In this document: piece after piece, positions 23,129 through 31,446 of the stretch
Numbering within the stretch: position 1 is the first letter of the stretch
Layout: every line of letters begins with the position of its first letter
NCBI RefSeq assembly: GCF_003259845.1
Contig: NZ_QLMJ01000034.1
Span: forward strand, 1 to 43,472
Reading direction: 5' to 3'
Source of the DNA: Actinoplanes lutulentus
GTDB taxonomy: Bacteria; Actinomycetota; Actinomycetes; Mycobacteriales; Micromonosporaceae
Length of the DNA stretch: 43,472 nt
Translations under genes and position numbers: made by a program
The notes under the pieces: generated by a model
What the model was told of the DNA's origin: nothing
The model's database searches: none
The model's input: only the letters and a program-made list of their open reading frames with translations

Positions 23129-25138
23129 TCACCGCCGTGCCGTGCAGGAGGTGGTCACGGTCGCGGCCGGGTTGCTCTCCGAGGTGACCGTGACCGGGAT
23201 ACGCCCGGTGCCCTTGACGTGCACCTCCACCGACGAGCTGCGACCACCGGCCACCGCGACGACTTCGCGCGGCAGCACCGCGCCCGGCGCCGCGATCCGG
23301 AACACGTCGGCGGCCCGGCCGGTGTTGCGGATCGGGACCTCGCACTTCGCCCAGCCGGAACGGTCGACCCGCGCGACCGCCGGCGTGGCCCGCACACCAC
23401 GGGCGGACGGGCCGGCGCCGTCGAGCGAGCGCACCGCGACCTCGTACGACAGCACGTCGTCCCGGTCGCGCTTACGGTCCAGGACGTAGAAGTGCAGCCG
23501 GTTGGCGGTGTCCGCGTACTCGAAGAGGCTGCCCGAGCCGGTCCCGGCGTGCAGCAGTGCGTCGGAGAGCTGCCGGTAGTCGCCGATGGTCATCTTCTGC
23601 GGTGTCCCGTCCGGCAGAACGAAGTCGATCTTGTCGATGTCCTGCGGGTTGGCGTCGACGGTCCAGATGAACGGCGCGGCGTCCTCATCCTTCGTCTTGG
23701 CCAGCAGCACACCGGAGTCCGGGGTGAACGAGTCGAAGCCGATCCGGTCGACGACCTCCAGTGTGTAGTTGTCGTATCCGCCGCCGTCGCAGTACGGATC
23801 GGTCGCGGTGTCGCAGGCCGCGCCGCGGTCGCCGCCGTCCAGGGTCACGTTGATCCCGGCGAGCCGGCGGCCCGCGGGGTCGATCGCGCGTGCCGTCACC
23901 CGCGTCACCACGACGCCGGACTCGGCGAGCGCGTCGCGGGACAGTTTCAGCACCGCGTCGTCGTCGACGATGCCCAGCTTCATCTTGTTGCGCAGCATGT
24001 GCTGCGCGCCCATCGAGGCGCCCGCGGTGGCCGGGATCAACCATCGGCTGTGCGGTCCGCCGGGCCCGTTGAACGTGCCCCGGCTCAGCATCTCCCAGGG
24101 CCCGCTGTAATCGCGGCGAGCCGGGACGCCGTACGGATTGTTGTAGTTGTCGCCGATGCCGAGAATGTGGCTGAACTCGTGGGCGTACGTCGACATCCCC
24201 GAGCTCTCCGCCTGCAGCGAGCTGCCCTGGGTGGCGTTGGGCCAGATATTCGACGAGGCCTGCCACGACGTCCAGTCGACGTAGCGTGTCGCGTTCCAGT
24301 TCGGCAGCGCCTCGTCGGGCGGGCCGAACGCGTCGGTGACATCTTCCTTGGTCGTGAACTTCATCTGCCCGAACTCCTGCCAGGTCGCCGACTCGTCCTG
24401 GCCGGCGGAGAGGAAGAAGACGAAGTCGTACGAGGACGCCTCCTGCTCGCCGGCCGCGGCGATCCACGCGGCGCGGGCGTCGGCGCGCAGATCCCGGCCG
24501 CACCGGTCGCCGGCCGGGCAGCCCAAACCGCGCTGCATGGAGTTCTCGATGCCGTACTCGTGGCTCTTGGCCGGCATCTGGTACACCCCGAACGCGCTCA
24601 GCTCGATGCCGAACCGCCCGTTCGAGTCCTCCATCCAGTACTCGTGGATGGTGTGGCCGCGGTTGAGCGCACCGGGGGAGTTGAGGAAGTCCCGGTAGAA
24701 CGCCGGAACCTCAGACCGAGCCAGATTCTGTACGCCCGAGGGGTTGCCGTAGATGGTGGAGTTCGCGGGTTGTGTCACCGCGAACGGCTGGTTCGGGTAG
24801 TCGACAAGCACGAGCGCGCCGCGGAAGTTGCGCTCCGAGCCGGGTACCGCCGGATCCGCCCAGTTCGTGCCCGGCACGGGCCGGTAGTCCGACCAGGTCA
24901 TCGTGTCGGGGAGCTCGTAGCGCTGCGGATCGATCGGCTGTGGTCCACCGCCCGGTTGCGCCAGCGTGGTCGCCTCGTCGAGCTGCCACGGCTGGGTCTG
25001 CGGCCAGTGCCGCGCCCGCCACGGCGTGTCCGGGTCGTCGCCCGGCGGTGCGGCGGCCGCCGATGCCGCGGGGAAGGCGCTGACCACCGCCAGCACCGTC
25101 ACGGACAGGGCCGAGAGCAGACGTCGCGCCGTGGTCAT
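23129..25138 (-). CDS. Secreted M6-family (immune inhibitor A-like) metalloprotease
   Basis: 669 residues. A Sec signal peptide (LLSALSVTVLAVVSAFPAAS) ends near an A-S-A-A-A-A cut site. The zinc motif is TYAHEFSHILGIGDNYN with His320, Glu321, His324 and a downstream Asp330, an HExxHxxGxxD metzincin-like arrangement found in M6 enzymes. Six cysteines in the mature part (for example GLGCPAGDRCGRD and ACDTATDPYCDGG) suggest disulfides. The C-terminal ~100 residues look like a beta-sandwich accessory domain. It is expected to act outside the cell on proteins. The start at 25138 is shared with a divergent promoter region that also serves the beta-lactamase-fold gene. Confidence 0.9.
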   Translation of the reverse strand: MTTARRLLSALSVTVLAVVSAFPAASAAAAPPGDDPDTPWRARHWPQTQPWQLDEATTLAQPGGGPQPIDPQRYELPDTMTWSDYRPVPGTNWADPAVPGSERNFRGALVLVDYPNQPFAVTQPANSTIYGNPSGVQNLARSEVPAFYRDFLNSPGALNRGHTIHEYWMEDSNGRFGIELSAFGVYQMPAKSHEYGIENSMQRGLGCPAGDRCGRDLRADARAAWIAAAGEQEASSYDFVFFLSAGQDESATWQEFGQMKFTTKEDVTDAFGPPDEALPNWNATRYVDWTSWQASSNIWPNATQGSSLQAESSGMSTYAHEFSHILGIGDNYNNPYGVPARRDYSGPWEMLSRGTFNGPGGPHSRWLIPATAGASMGAQHMLRNKMKLGIVDDDAVLKLSRDALAESGVVVTRVTARAIDPAGRRLAGINVTLDGGDRGAACDTATDPYCDGGGYDNYTLEVVDRIGFDSFTPDSGVLLAKTKDEDAAPFIWTVDANPQDIDKIDFVLPDGTPQKMTIGDYRQLSDALLHAGTGSGSLFEYADTANRLHFYVLDRKRDRDDVLSYEVAVRSLDGAGPSARGVRATPAVARVDRSGWAKCEVPIRNTGRAADVFRIAAPGAVLPREVVAVAGGRSSSVEVHVKGTGRIPVTVTSESNPAATVTTSCTARR

Positions 25139-25205
25139 GGCGCCATCGTGGCAAAGAAATCGACATCTCTCAATGGCACGATGTGCGGCGGTAGTGCAGG
25201 CGCTA

Positions 25206-25241
25206 CCACCTTGGTGGGGTTTACGGGCCGGTCAACCGGCC
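25206..25241. promoter_or_regulatory. Two inverted repeats between divergent secreted enzymes
   Basis: CCACC-TT-GGTGG (25206-25217) and GGCCGGT-CA-ACCGGCC (25226-25241) lie between the M6 protease and the beta-lactamase-fold gene. Such a 149-bp divergent spacer would be expected to hold operators. No regulator gene is adjacent, and chance dyads are frequent in such GC-rich DNA. Confidence 0.35.
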
Positions 25242-25287
25242 AGGTGCCGGGAGTGATCCAGGCAATGATCCTCGCCAATATCGAATC

Positions 25288-26565
25288 ATGACCAACGAGG
25301 CAAAAAACCGCACCATCGTACGAGGGACAGCGGTCGTGCTCGCGACGGCTGTCGCGCTGACCGGCACCGGAGTGGCCGCGGCCGCCGCCGGCCGGGCGCA
25401 GCAGGCCGGCTCGGGCGGGACCGGGGTGGACGACCGCCTGCAGCGTGAGGTCGCCCGGCATGTCCTCGACGCAGGGCCGCCCGGGTACCTCGCCCGCATC
25501 GACGACGGGCGCCGCGTGCACACCCTCGCCGCGGGTGTCGCCGACCGGAGGACCGGCCGGCCGATCACCGTCCGGGACCAGTTCGAGGCCGGTAGCAACA
25601 CCAAGACCTTCACCGCCGTACTCATCCTGCAGCAGGTCGACCGCGGCAAGATCGCGCTGGACGCGCCGGTCGAGAAGTACCTGCCGGGCCTCGTTCCGAA
25701 TGGTAGGAACATCACGGTACGGATGCTGCTCAACCACACCAGCGGCCTGTTCAGTTACACCGGCGACCCGGACTTCTTCGTCGACATGGAGAGGGACCCG
25801 CAGCACGTCCACACCGACGCGGAGCTGATCGCCATCGCGTTCGCGCACGAGCCGTACTTCGCGCCGGGCAAGGGCTGGCAGTACTCGAACACCAACTACA
25901 CGCTGCTCGGGATGATCCTGAGCAAGCAGACCGGCAAGAGCCTGCCGACTCTGGTGAAGGAGCGCATCACCGGCCCGCTCGGTCTGAAGCACACCTATTT
26001 CGCCGACCCCCGGGCGACGAACACCGGCCCCGGCTACGCCCGCGGCTACGCGATCAAGTACGCCAGTGGCACCCCGCAGTACACCGACACCTCCAGCTGG
26101 CCGATCGGCGCCTGGGGCGGCGCCGCCGGTGCGATGATCACTACCGCCGATGACCTTGCCCGGTTCTTCTCCGCGGTCCTGCAAGGCAAGCTGTTCTCCG
26201 CGGCGCAGCTCAAGCAGATGAAGACCACCGTTCCGCTCCCGGCCGACGTCCCGGTGCAGGGCGGTTACGGGCTGGGCCTGATCCGGACCGACTCGCCCTG
26301 CGGCACGGTGTGGGGCCACGGCGGCGACACGATGGGCCACCACAGCACCGCTGCCGCGACCGAGAACGGCAGGCGTACGGCGATCACCGACGCCACCGGC
26401 GAACCCGCCGACCTCACCGAGAACCCGGGGATGCAGAGGTACTACCAGGCCATCGTCTTCGGCGCCGACACCGTGAACATCTGCCAGATGCTCGGCAAGC
26501 CGGTGCCCGCCGAGGTGCTCGACAACCTCCGGGGCAGCACATCCACCGCCGACGTCACGAAGTGA
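25288..26565 (+). CDS. Secreted serine hydrolase of the class C beta-lactamase / DD-peptidase fold
   Basis: 425 residues. A signal peptide (TAVVLATAVALTGTGVAAAA) is followed by the three active-site motifs: SxxK at Ser103-Lys106 (AGSNTKTF), YxN at Tyr199 (QYSNTNYTLLG) and HxG at His344 (WGHGGDTMG). Members are D-Ala-D-Ala carboxypeptidases, esterases or D-aminopeptidases rather than true beta-lactamases in many actinomycetes. HTSGLFSYTG and LGMILSKQTGKSL are also family-typical. It is divergent from the M6 protease gene, so two exported hydrolases may be controlled together. Confidence 0.9.
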   Translation: MTNEAKNRTIVRGTAVVLATAVALTGTGVAAAAAGRAQQAGSGGTGVDDRLQREVARHVLDAGPPGYLARIDDGRRVHTLAAGVADRRTGRPITVRDQFEAGSNTKTFTAVLILQQVDRGKIALDAPVEKYLPGLVPNGRNITVRMLLNHTSGLFSYTGDPDFFVDMERDPQHVHTDAELIAIAFAHEPYFAPGKGWQYSNTNYTLLGMILSKQTGKSLPTLVKERITGPLGLKHTYFADPRATNTGPGYARGYAIKYASGTPQYTDTSSWPIGAWGGAAGAMITTADDLARFFSAVLQGKLFSAAQLKQMKTTVPLPADVPVQGGYGLGLIRTDSPCGTVWGHGGDTMGHHSTAAATENGRRTAITDATGEPADLTENPGMQRYYQAIVFGADTVNICQMLGKPVPAEVLDNLRGSTSTADVTK

Positions 26566-26613
26566 CCAGCTGACCGCCGCCACCGCCCGCGCCGGCCGCG
26601 CCTTCGCTCATCT

Positions 26614-27132
26614 ATGGTGACGGCCGTGCGGGCGTCTGGTGGCGCCGCACCGAGACCGGAGGTGGGCTGGCCCGTGTGGAGACGAATGTGGCGAGCGGTC
26701 GGCGCGTGGCCGGGTTTCACCCCGCTGGCACGCCGGACAGTGACGCTCGACAGGTGGCTGGGAAAGGTCACCCGGGGCCGGGTCGTCGCGCTGGGTATGG
26801 CGCCTGGGCTGATCCTCACCACGACCGGCCGGCGCAGCGGCCTGCCGCGCAGCAACCCGTTGCAGTACGTCGGTGACGGTCAGACCTTCGTCGTGATCGC
26901 CTCGAACTGGGGCGGAGACACCGATCCAGCGTGGTCCTGGAATCTGCGCGCGGACCCTGCGGCCACCGTGACGGTCGACGGCCGTGAGGTTCCGGTCCTG
27001 GCCCGCGAGGCCGAGGGCGACGAGCGGCAGCGGCTCTGGGACGCGTTCGTGCGGCAGTGGCCGGGATACGAGGGGTACCGCACCCGCGCGCCGCACCGGA
27101 AGCTGCGTATCTTCCGGTTGACGCCACGGTAG
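26614..27132 (+). CDS. Deazaflavin (F420)-dependent nitroreductase-family protein (DUF385)
   Basis: 172 residues. The split-beta-barrel signature LTTTGRRSGLPRSNPLQYV and VVIASNWGGDTDPAWSWNLR matches the Ddn-like F420H2-dependent family, as does WDAFVRQWPGYEGYRTRAPH near the end. Such enzymes reduce quinones or xenobiotics using the deazaflavin F420. This implies the host makes F420. The first 15-20 residues are not conserved and an internal start is possible. It ends 16 bp from the convergent helical gene. Confidence 0.85.
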   Translation: MVTAVRASGGAAPRPEVGWPVWRRMWRAVGAWPGFTPLARRTVTLDRWLGKVTRGRVVALGMAPGLILTTTGRRSGLPRSNPLQYVGDGQTFVVIASNWGGDTDPAWSWNLRADPAATVTVDGREVPVLAREAEGDERQRLWDAFVRQWPGYEGYRTRAPHRKLRIFRLTPR

Positions 27133-27148
27133 GAAAGCCGGCTGGGCG

Positions 27149-28159
27149 TCAGCGCCAGGCCATGCCAAGCAGGCCGAAAATCCCGCGCCGGTTCGCCGGG
27201 CTGGTCACCGCGAGCAGCCGGTCCACGACTGCCGGGCCGGACCAGCCCAGCGCCTGCGCCCGGGCCTGGCGGAACGCGGCCACCGCGCTGTCGCGATAGA
27301 TCCACGGATACTCCGAGCAGTACGGACCGGCGGCCCGGAACATCGCCGCCGCCGATTCACGGTCGCGCATCAGGTCGAATGCGAGCGCGAATGTGTTCAC
27401 CGCTCGGACCCAGCCGATGTCACGCCGGAACTCCGGGTGCAGGACCGACCGTTCGGCGGCCGCGGTGATGGCAGCGCGTACCTCGGGCCGCCGGAAGTAG
27501 TGGTCGCTGTTCTCCAGCCATCCCTCGAGATGGGCCTCGACCACCAGCGTCGCGGTGTGCGTGCCCTCGGGGGCGGCCAGCATCGCCTCCCGGGCGAACG
27601 CGTGCACCGCAGCCCACGACCCGCCCCACTTCGGGCTCAGCTGCTGCACCATCTGACTCTGCGCGACGTAGTGGTGCGGTTCGATCTCGGCGATCCGGGC
27701 GTACCGTGACCGGGCCTCGGGGAGGCCCATCTCCAGGCCGCGGGCGGTGAGCAGCGAAGCCGACCACAGCGCCGGATCGGCAGGGTGCCGGTCAAGGGCA
27801 GCACGAAGCAATTTCTCGGCCTCGAAAAGCCTGGCGTGGAAGCGCGCGAACCGGCGCCGGCCGACGTGTCGGGCGCGGGCACCGGTACGGATCCGCCAGG
27901 CGCCCGCGATCATGAGATAGCCGAGCGTCGCGGCCGCCGTGCTGTCGTCCGGGTCGTCGGCGACCACGCCGGTCAGGAGAGCGCCGGCTCGCCTGGTGCT
28001 GTCGACGCAGCGAATGATCGTGGTCCGGTCACCCGGCGAGGCCTGGTCCAGCACGGCTCGGCAGGCCTGCCAGTCACCGGCACGCAGGGCCGCCCGGACC
28101 GCGGCGACCTCGGGATAGGCGGCGTCCGGTTTCACCCGGACCAGGAATCGATCACTCAT
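27149..28159 (-). CDS. Helical repeat protein of unknown function
   Basis: 336 residues starting MSDRFLVRVKPDAAYPE at ATG 28159. It is rich in paired helices (AAVRAALRAGDWQACRAVLD, LFEAEKLLRAALDRHPAD, GLPEARSRYARIAEIEPH) resembling TPR arrays. No signal peptide or enzyme motif is seen. The longer open frame up to 28897 is antisense to intergenic and other DNA and lacks support. There is no Shine-Dalgarno before 28159, so the mRNA could be leaderless. A scaffold-like cytoplasmic role is only a guess. Confidence 0.65.
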   Translation of the reverse strand: MSDRFLVRVKPDAAYPEVAAVRAALRAGDWQACRAVLDQASPGDRTTIIRCVDSTRRAGALLTGVVADDPDDSTAAATLGYLMIAGAWRIRTGARARHVGRRRFARFHARLFEAEKLLRAALDRHPADPALWSASLLTARGLEMGLPEARSRYARIAEIEPHHYVAQSQMVQQLSPKWGGSWAAVHAFAREAMLAAPEGTHTATLVVEAHLEGWLENSDHYFRRPEVRAAITAAAERSVLHPEFRRDIGWVRAVNTFALAFDLMRDRESAAAMFRAAGPYCSEYPWIYRDSAVAAFRQARAQALGWSGPAVVDRLLAVTSPANRRGIFGLLGMAWR

Positions 28160-28255
28160 GAGCGGGGAGCTTAAATGATCATCGTTGAACGAGGCACGGT
28201 TGTGCCCCTCACTGTGCCTCCGAGTGACCCGGCGTCGCGCGTGGGCCTGGCCGGC

Positions 28256-28286
28256 TTGACCTGAAGCCCGCTTCAGGTCACAGGAT
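28256..28286 (+). promoter_or_regulatory. Second MerR-type promoter with 19-bp spacer
   Basis: TTGACC (28256-28261), a 19-base spacer and CAGGAT (28281-28286) with a 10-bp-arm dyad TGACCTGAAG/CTTCAGGTCA (28257-28280). It has the same architecture as 5781-5811, with outer ACCT/AGGT arms shared but inner bases GAAGC instead of GGAGT. No MerR gene is adjacent. The predicted start of transcription is close to the ATG at 28294. Confidence 0.65.
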
Positions 28287-28293
28287 GGATCGC

Positions 28294-28428
28294 ATGACGG
28301 TGAGCACCGAGGCTCGGCAGGCCGAACGAGCACGCGTCCTCGGCGAGATCGTCCCCGGTTTGGCCTGGGCGGGGAGTCTGGAGAGCTGGCTGGCCGGCAG
28401 TCCGCTGGCCGAGATAGTCCTCGACTGA
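28294..28428 (+). CDS. Possible 44-residue leaderless small protein
   Basis: The frame reads MTVSTEARQAERARVLGEIV then GLAWAGSLESWLAGSPLAEI and ends VLD. The MerR-type promoter just upstream would begin transcription at or next to this ATG, so the mRNA would be leaderless. An in-frame ATG at 28285 overlaps the -10 and is less likely. The protein is amphipathic and unrelated to any family I know. It could be a genuine regulated small protein or the N-terminal scrap of a deleted target gene. Confidence 0.4.
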   Translation: MTVSTEARQAERARVLGEIVPGLAWAGSLESWLAGSPLAEIVLD

Positions 28429-28661
28429 GGCGTTCCACCCGCTGAAGGTTCCCCAAGGATTCGGTGGCACGAATGGGGGAGATAAGTACGATGGCCAATA
28501 AATTAAATACTCTGGCCTGCTCGTATGCGAATCTTTCGATGACCAGGTAATTCCTGAGTATTACGATTGTTGCTTCGACGATTGTCGCCGTTCTCTTAAC
28601 GTGAATATCACTTCCCGTCCGTGAGGGTTCCCTGCGGACCGCGACGGGAGGGAACAGAAGA
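28429..28661 (+). promoter_or_regulatory. AT-richer leader and hairpin before the secreted amine-oxidase cluster
   Basis: 28480-28610 is clearly AT-richer than its surroundings, as expected for a promoter region. Just before the GTG at 28662, GTCCG...CGGAC with an inner AGGG-TT-CCCT (28617-28639) can fold into a hairpin next to the ribosome site GGGAGGGA, so it might influence translation. No -35/-10 pair can be assigned with confidence. Confidence 0.4.
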
Positions 28662-29354
28662 GTGACTCGATTCAGACAATGGGCCTGGGGGCTCGGCATC
28701 GCGACGACCTCGGCGGTGACCGCGTTCGGGGTCGCCGCATGGCAGGCGAACGCCGCGCCGACGGCGCCGACCCCGACGGTGGCGGCCGAGCAGCCGCGCG
28801 TCACCGACCCCAGCCCGCTTCCCGAGGCCGCCACCGGCCGGGGGAGTGATGCGCTGACCAGCGGTGAGGTTGCGACGGCCCGGGCCGTGGCGCTCACCCC
28901 GCAGCTGGCCGCAGAGGCCGAGGACGTGACCGGGAAGGCCGGGCCGGAGTACCTGTCGGCCGAAGTGGACCCGGAGGCCGGTGGCCGGCAGGCCGAGCTG
29001 TACTTCTACGACTACAAGACGGAGAAGCTCGTCAAGCAGGTCGTCGACCTGAAGACGGGCAAGCTCGCCAAGTCCTTCGCCGCCACCGGGATGCAGCCGC
29101 CGGCGTCCGAACAGGAGACGAAGACCGCGCTGGAGCTGCTGGTCGCCGACCCGCTCGGCCAGTCTCTGGCCGGGATGGACGGGCTGGTGCCGACCGCGCA
29201 CATCTACACGGCGAAGCCCGCCGACCAGGGCGCGAGCCAGTGCGGCAAGAGCCGTTGTGTGCAGCTCATCGTGCAGACCGAGGACGGGGAGTTCCTCAGC
29301 GTCAGCGAATTCGTCGTCGACCTCTCCGGGCGCACGGTCGCCCGCCTCAAGTGA
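28662..29354 (+). CDS. Secreted protein preceding the amine-oxidase-like gene
   Basis: 230 residues from a GTG with GGGAGGG upstream. The N-terminus (RFRQWAWGLGIATTSAVTAF) followed by AWQANA is a signal peptide. The mature part contains EYLSAEVDPEAGG and LVKQVVDLKTGKLAKSFAAT. I read this as a small beta-rich domain that resembles the N-terminal (N2/N3-like) domain of copper amine oxidases. The gene directly precedes the amine-oxidase-like gene by 8 bp, so it may supply the missing N-terminal domains as a separate chain. That is an inference from layout and size, not from a clear motif match. Confidence 0.6.
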   Translation: MTRFRQWAWGLGIATTSAVTAFGVAAWQANAAPTAPTPTVAAEQPRVTDPSPLPEAATGRGSDALTSGEVATARAVALTPQLAAEAEDVTGKAGPEYLSAEVDPEAGGRQAELYFYDYKTEKLVKQVVDLKTGKLAKSFAATGMQPPASEQETKTALELLVADPLGQSLAGMDGLVPTAHIYTAKPADQGASQCGKSRCVQLIVQTEDGEFLSVSEFVVDLSGRTVARLK

Positions 29355-29362
29355 GGGCCAGC

Positions 29363-30715
29363 ATGTCGTACCGAAAATTGGTGGGCGCGACCGCGCTGCT
29401 GACCGTGGCCCTGCTGGGCGCTGCCGTGCCGGCCGGCGCTCAGGCCGCGCCGGCGCTGCCCTGCAGTGCCGCCTCGACGGTCAAGGAGAAGCTGCCGAAC
29501 GGCACCACCTGGCAACTCTGCTGGCGGATCCACGACAAGGCCGGACTGATGCTGGAGAAGGTCTTCGTCTCCACCAAACTGAACCCGCAGCCGGTGCAGG
29601 TCCTCGACTCGATCCGGCTCGCCCAGTTGCACGTGCCGTACGACACCGGCGACATGGAGTTCGACGACCTGACCGATCTGGGCATGGGCGGCTACTTCCT
29701 GGAGACGCTCGACGGCGATGACTGCCAGGGCGGTTCGGCCCGGGTCGGCTCGGACGGGTCGGGGGATCCGCAGCTGCGCAAGGTGCTCTGTGTCAGCGCC
29801 GAGCCCTCCGGCCTGGCCTATCGGGGGCGTGAGCAGAACTGGGACGAGAACGGGGAGACCAGCGTCCTCTCCTCCAAGCAGGGGCACGATCTGGTGCTGC
29901 GCACCATCAGCAAGCTTTCCTGGTACGAGTACGTGACCGAGTTCCGGCTGCACGACGACGGACAGATCTCGGCCCGTCTCGGCGCGACCGGTGACCTGGC
30001 GCCGGAGACGGAGGCGGACGCCGCCCGGGGCTGGCCGATCGGCAAGGGCGCGGACTACAAGGCGACGATGCATTACCACAACGCGTTCTGGCGGGTGGAC
30101 TTCAACCTCGACGGCAAGGGCGGCGAGCGGGTCGACCAGTACGACACCACGCTCGACGGCCGCGGCGAGATGACCGCCAAGCTGAAGACCACGCGGACCG
30201 CGATCGCCAAGGAGGGCACGTTCTCCAAGGTGAACCAGCGGTGGTGGCGGGTGACCAGCCAGTCCAGCAAGAACACCGACGGGCACCCGCGGTCGTACGA
30301 ACTGGTCACCGGTGGCGACGACCGTTACGAGGGTCACCCGGAGACCAAACCGGACGTCACCTTCAGCCAGAAGAACCCGTGCGACAAGTACGCGAGCGGC
30401 AACGCCTCCGACCCGGAGTGCCCGGTGGACAACCGGACCGTCCTCGACTTCGTCAAGGACAAGGAGAAGATGACCGACCCGGTCATGTGGGTCCGGGTGG
30501 GCTTCCACCACGTGCCGCGTGATGAGGACCAGAGCCCGATGCCGATGCACTGGCAGGGCTTCGACCTGGTGCCGCGGGACTTCACCGCGATGAATCAGCT
30601 GACCCCGGACGAGCGGGCGGGCGAGAACGGCAACCCGCAGCCGGAGCCTTCGGATGAACCGTCCGAGCCCGTGCCCTCGAGCGCACAGCCCGTGCCCTCG
30701 GGCGCCGGCGGCTGA
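29363..30715 (+). CDS. Secreted compact copper-amine-oxidase-like protein
   Basis: 450 residues, shorter than the 600-700 of usual copper amine oxidases. A signal peptide (VGATALLTVALLGAAVPAGA) starts it. Catalytic-domain landmarks are in order: Asp94 in PYDTGD (proton acceptor), Tyr188 in SWYEY (topaquinone precursor position), His237 and His239 in MHYHNAFWRVDF, and a third His at 382/383 in GFHHVPRDED, followed by MPMHWQGFDLVP. The consensus around the cofactor tyrosine is TxxN-Y-(D/E)-Y; here Asn is Trp187 and Thr is Lys184. So copper binding looks intact but cofactor chemistry is uncertain. The C-terminus is Pro/Glu-rich. GTGAGG precedes the ATG. Confidence 0.75.
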   Translation: MSYRKLVGATALLTVALLGAAVPAGAQAAPALPCSAASTVKEKLPNGTTWQLCWRIHDKAGLMLEKVFVSTKLNPQPVQVLDSIRLAQLHVPYDTGDMEFDDLTDLGMGGYFLETLDGDDCQGGSARVGSDGSGDPQLRKVLCVSAEPSGLAYRGREQNWDENGETSVLSSKQGHDLVLRTISKLSWYEYVTEFRLHDDGQISARLGATGDLAPETEADAARGWPIGKGADYKATMHYHNAFWRVDFNLDGKGGERVDQYDTTLDGRGEMTAKLKTTRTAIAKEGTFSKVNQRWWRVTSQSSKNTDGHPRSYELVTGGDDRYEGHPETKPDVTFSQKNPCDKYASGNASDPECPVDNRTVLDFVKDKEKMTDPVMWVRVGFHHVPRDEDQSPMPMHWQGFDLVPRDFTAMNQLTPDERAGENGNPQPEPSDEPSEPVPSSAQPVPSGAGG

Positions 30716-30718
30716 ACC

Positions 30719-30752
30719 GCGGCCGGCCCGGTCGAAGGGCCGGGCCGGCCGC
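30719..30752 (+). terminator. 13-bp-stem hairpin after the amine-oxidase-like gene
   Basis: GCGGCCGGCCCGG and CCGGGCCGGCCGC pair perfectly around an 8-base loop, 3 bases after the stop at 30715. It would end or reduce transcription into the DUF305 gene; there is no T-run. Confidence 0.7.
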
Positions 30753-30773
30753 TCTCTCCGGAGGGAGTCTTCG

Positions 30774-31373
30774 ATGATTCGCCGTCTCGCCGCGGTGCTC
30801 AGCCTCGCGGCCACCGGCCTGACCGTCTTCCTGCTGCGTGACACCGGTACCGCCGAACCGGTGGTGCGGACGGAGGCGGCGGCGCCCACCGCCGTCGACG
30901 AGCACTACGCGCGGATGATGGTGGCGCATCACGAGCAGGCGGTCGGGATGAGCCGCACGCTGATCGACAAGGGCGCTGTTCCGGAACGGATCCGCCTGAT
31001 CGCCGAGTTCATCGAGCGCGACCAGCAACGCGAGATCGACGTGACGAACGAGTGGCTGATCGCCTGGGGCCGGCCGGCGACCGGCCCATTGGAAGCGGGC
31101 CCGATGGAGGCCGAGGCGGACCACGGCATGCTGACCGCCGCCCAGCTGGGCGAGTTGGACCGGGCCGGTGTTCAGACAGCGCCGGACGTCTTCCTGCGGC
31201 TGATGATCGAACACCATCGGGGCGCCATCACGATGTCCCGGTCGTTGCTCGATGCCGGCGGCGGTAACACGTACATCCGCGGCATGGCCAAACATGTGAT
31301 CAATGAGCAGACCGCGGAGAACGACGCGATGACCGCCCTGCTGGTGAAGGAGCCGTCGCCATCCGGGAGCTGA
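30774..31373 (+). CDS. DUF305 exported protein
   Basis: 199 residues. An N-terminal hydrophobic anchor (LAAVLSLAATGLTVFLL) is followed by two DUF305 (ferritin-like) repeats: ARMMVAHHEQAVGMSRTLID and LRLMIEHHRGAITMSRSLLD. The paired M-x-x-H-H motifs are the family hallmark and may bind metal, perhaps copper. GGAGGGAG before the ATG is an excellent ribosome site. It lies in the same direction as the copper-amine-oxidase-like gene, so an extracytoplasmic copper context fits. The exact role of DUF305 is not established. Confidence 0.88.
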   Translation: MIRRLAAVLSLAATGLTVFLLRDTGTAEPVVRTEAAAPTAVDEHYARMMVAHHEQAVGMSRTLIDKGAVPERIRLIAEFIERDQQREIDVTNEWLIAWGRPATGPLEAGPMEAEADHGMLTAAQLGELDRAGVQTAPDVFLRLMIEHHRGAITMSRSLLDAGGGNTYIRGMAKHVINEQTAENDAMTALLVKEPSPSGS

Positions 31374-31410
31374 TCCCAGAACCTGCGGTTGAGGTGGTCC
31401 GGCCCCCGCC

Positions 31411-31446
31411 TTGACACCGGTTTGCACGCAGCGTGCAATACATCGC
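31411..31446 (+). promoter_or_regulatory. Consensus-like promoter with an operator in its spacer
   Basis: TTGACA (31411-31416) and TGCAAT (31434-31439) are 17 bases apart. The spacer and -10 hold TTGCACGC-A-GCGTGCAA (31422-31438), a perfect 8-bp-arm dyad. Transcription should begin at about 31446, next to the ATG at 31447, so the mRNA is probably leaderless. A repressor bound there would block polymerase directly. Confidence 0.75.

Noticed and set aside
23219..25291. A 690-codon open frame on the plus strand
   Set aside because: It is antisense to the M6 metalloprotease and rich in Arg, Val and His as expected for a shadow.
25135..26583. A 482-codon open frame on the minus strand
   Set aside because: It is antisense to the beta-lactamase-fold gene, which has all three active-site motifs.
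28160..28897. N-terminal extension of the helical-repeat protein
   Set aside because: The extension is antisense to the MerR-type promoter, small frame and secreted-protein start, and has no ribosome site.
29204..30889. A 561-codon open frame on the minus strand
   Set aside because: It is antisense to the amine-oxidase-like gene and shows no motif or ribosome site.
31417..31438. A tRNA- or riboswitch-like fold in the LAL promoter spacer
   Set aside because: The dyad lies upstream of the predicted transcription start, so it is an operator in DNA rather than an RNA structure.
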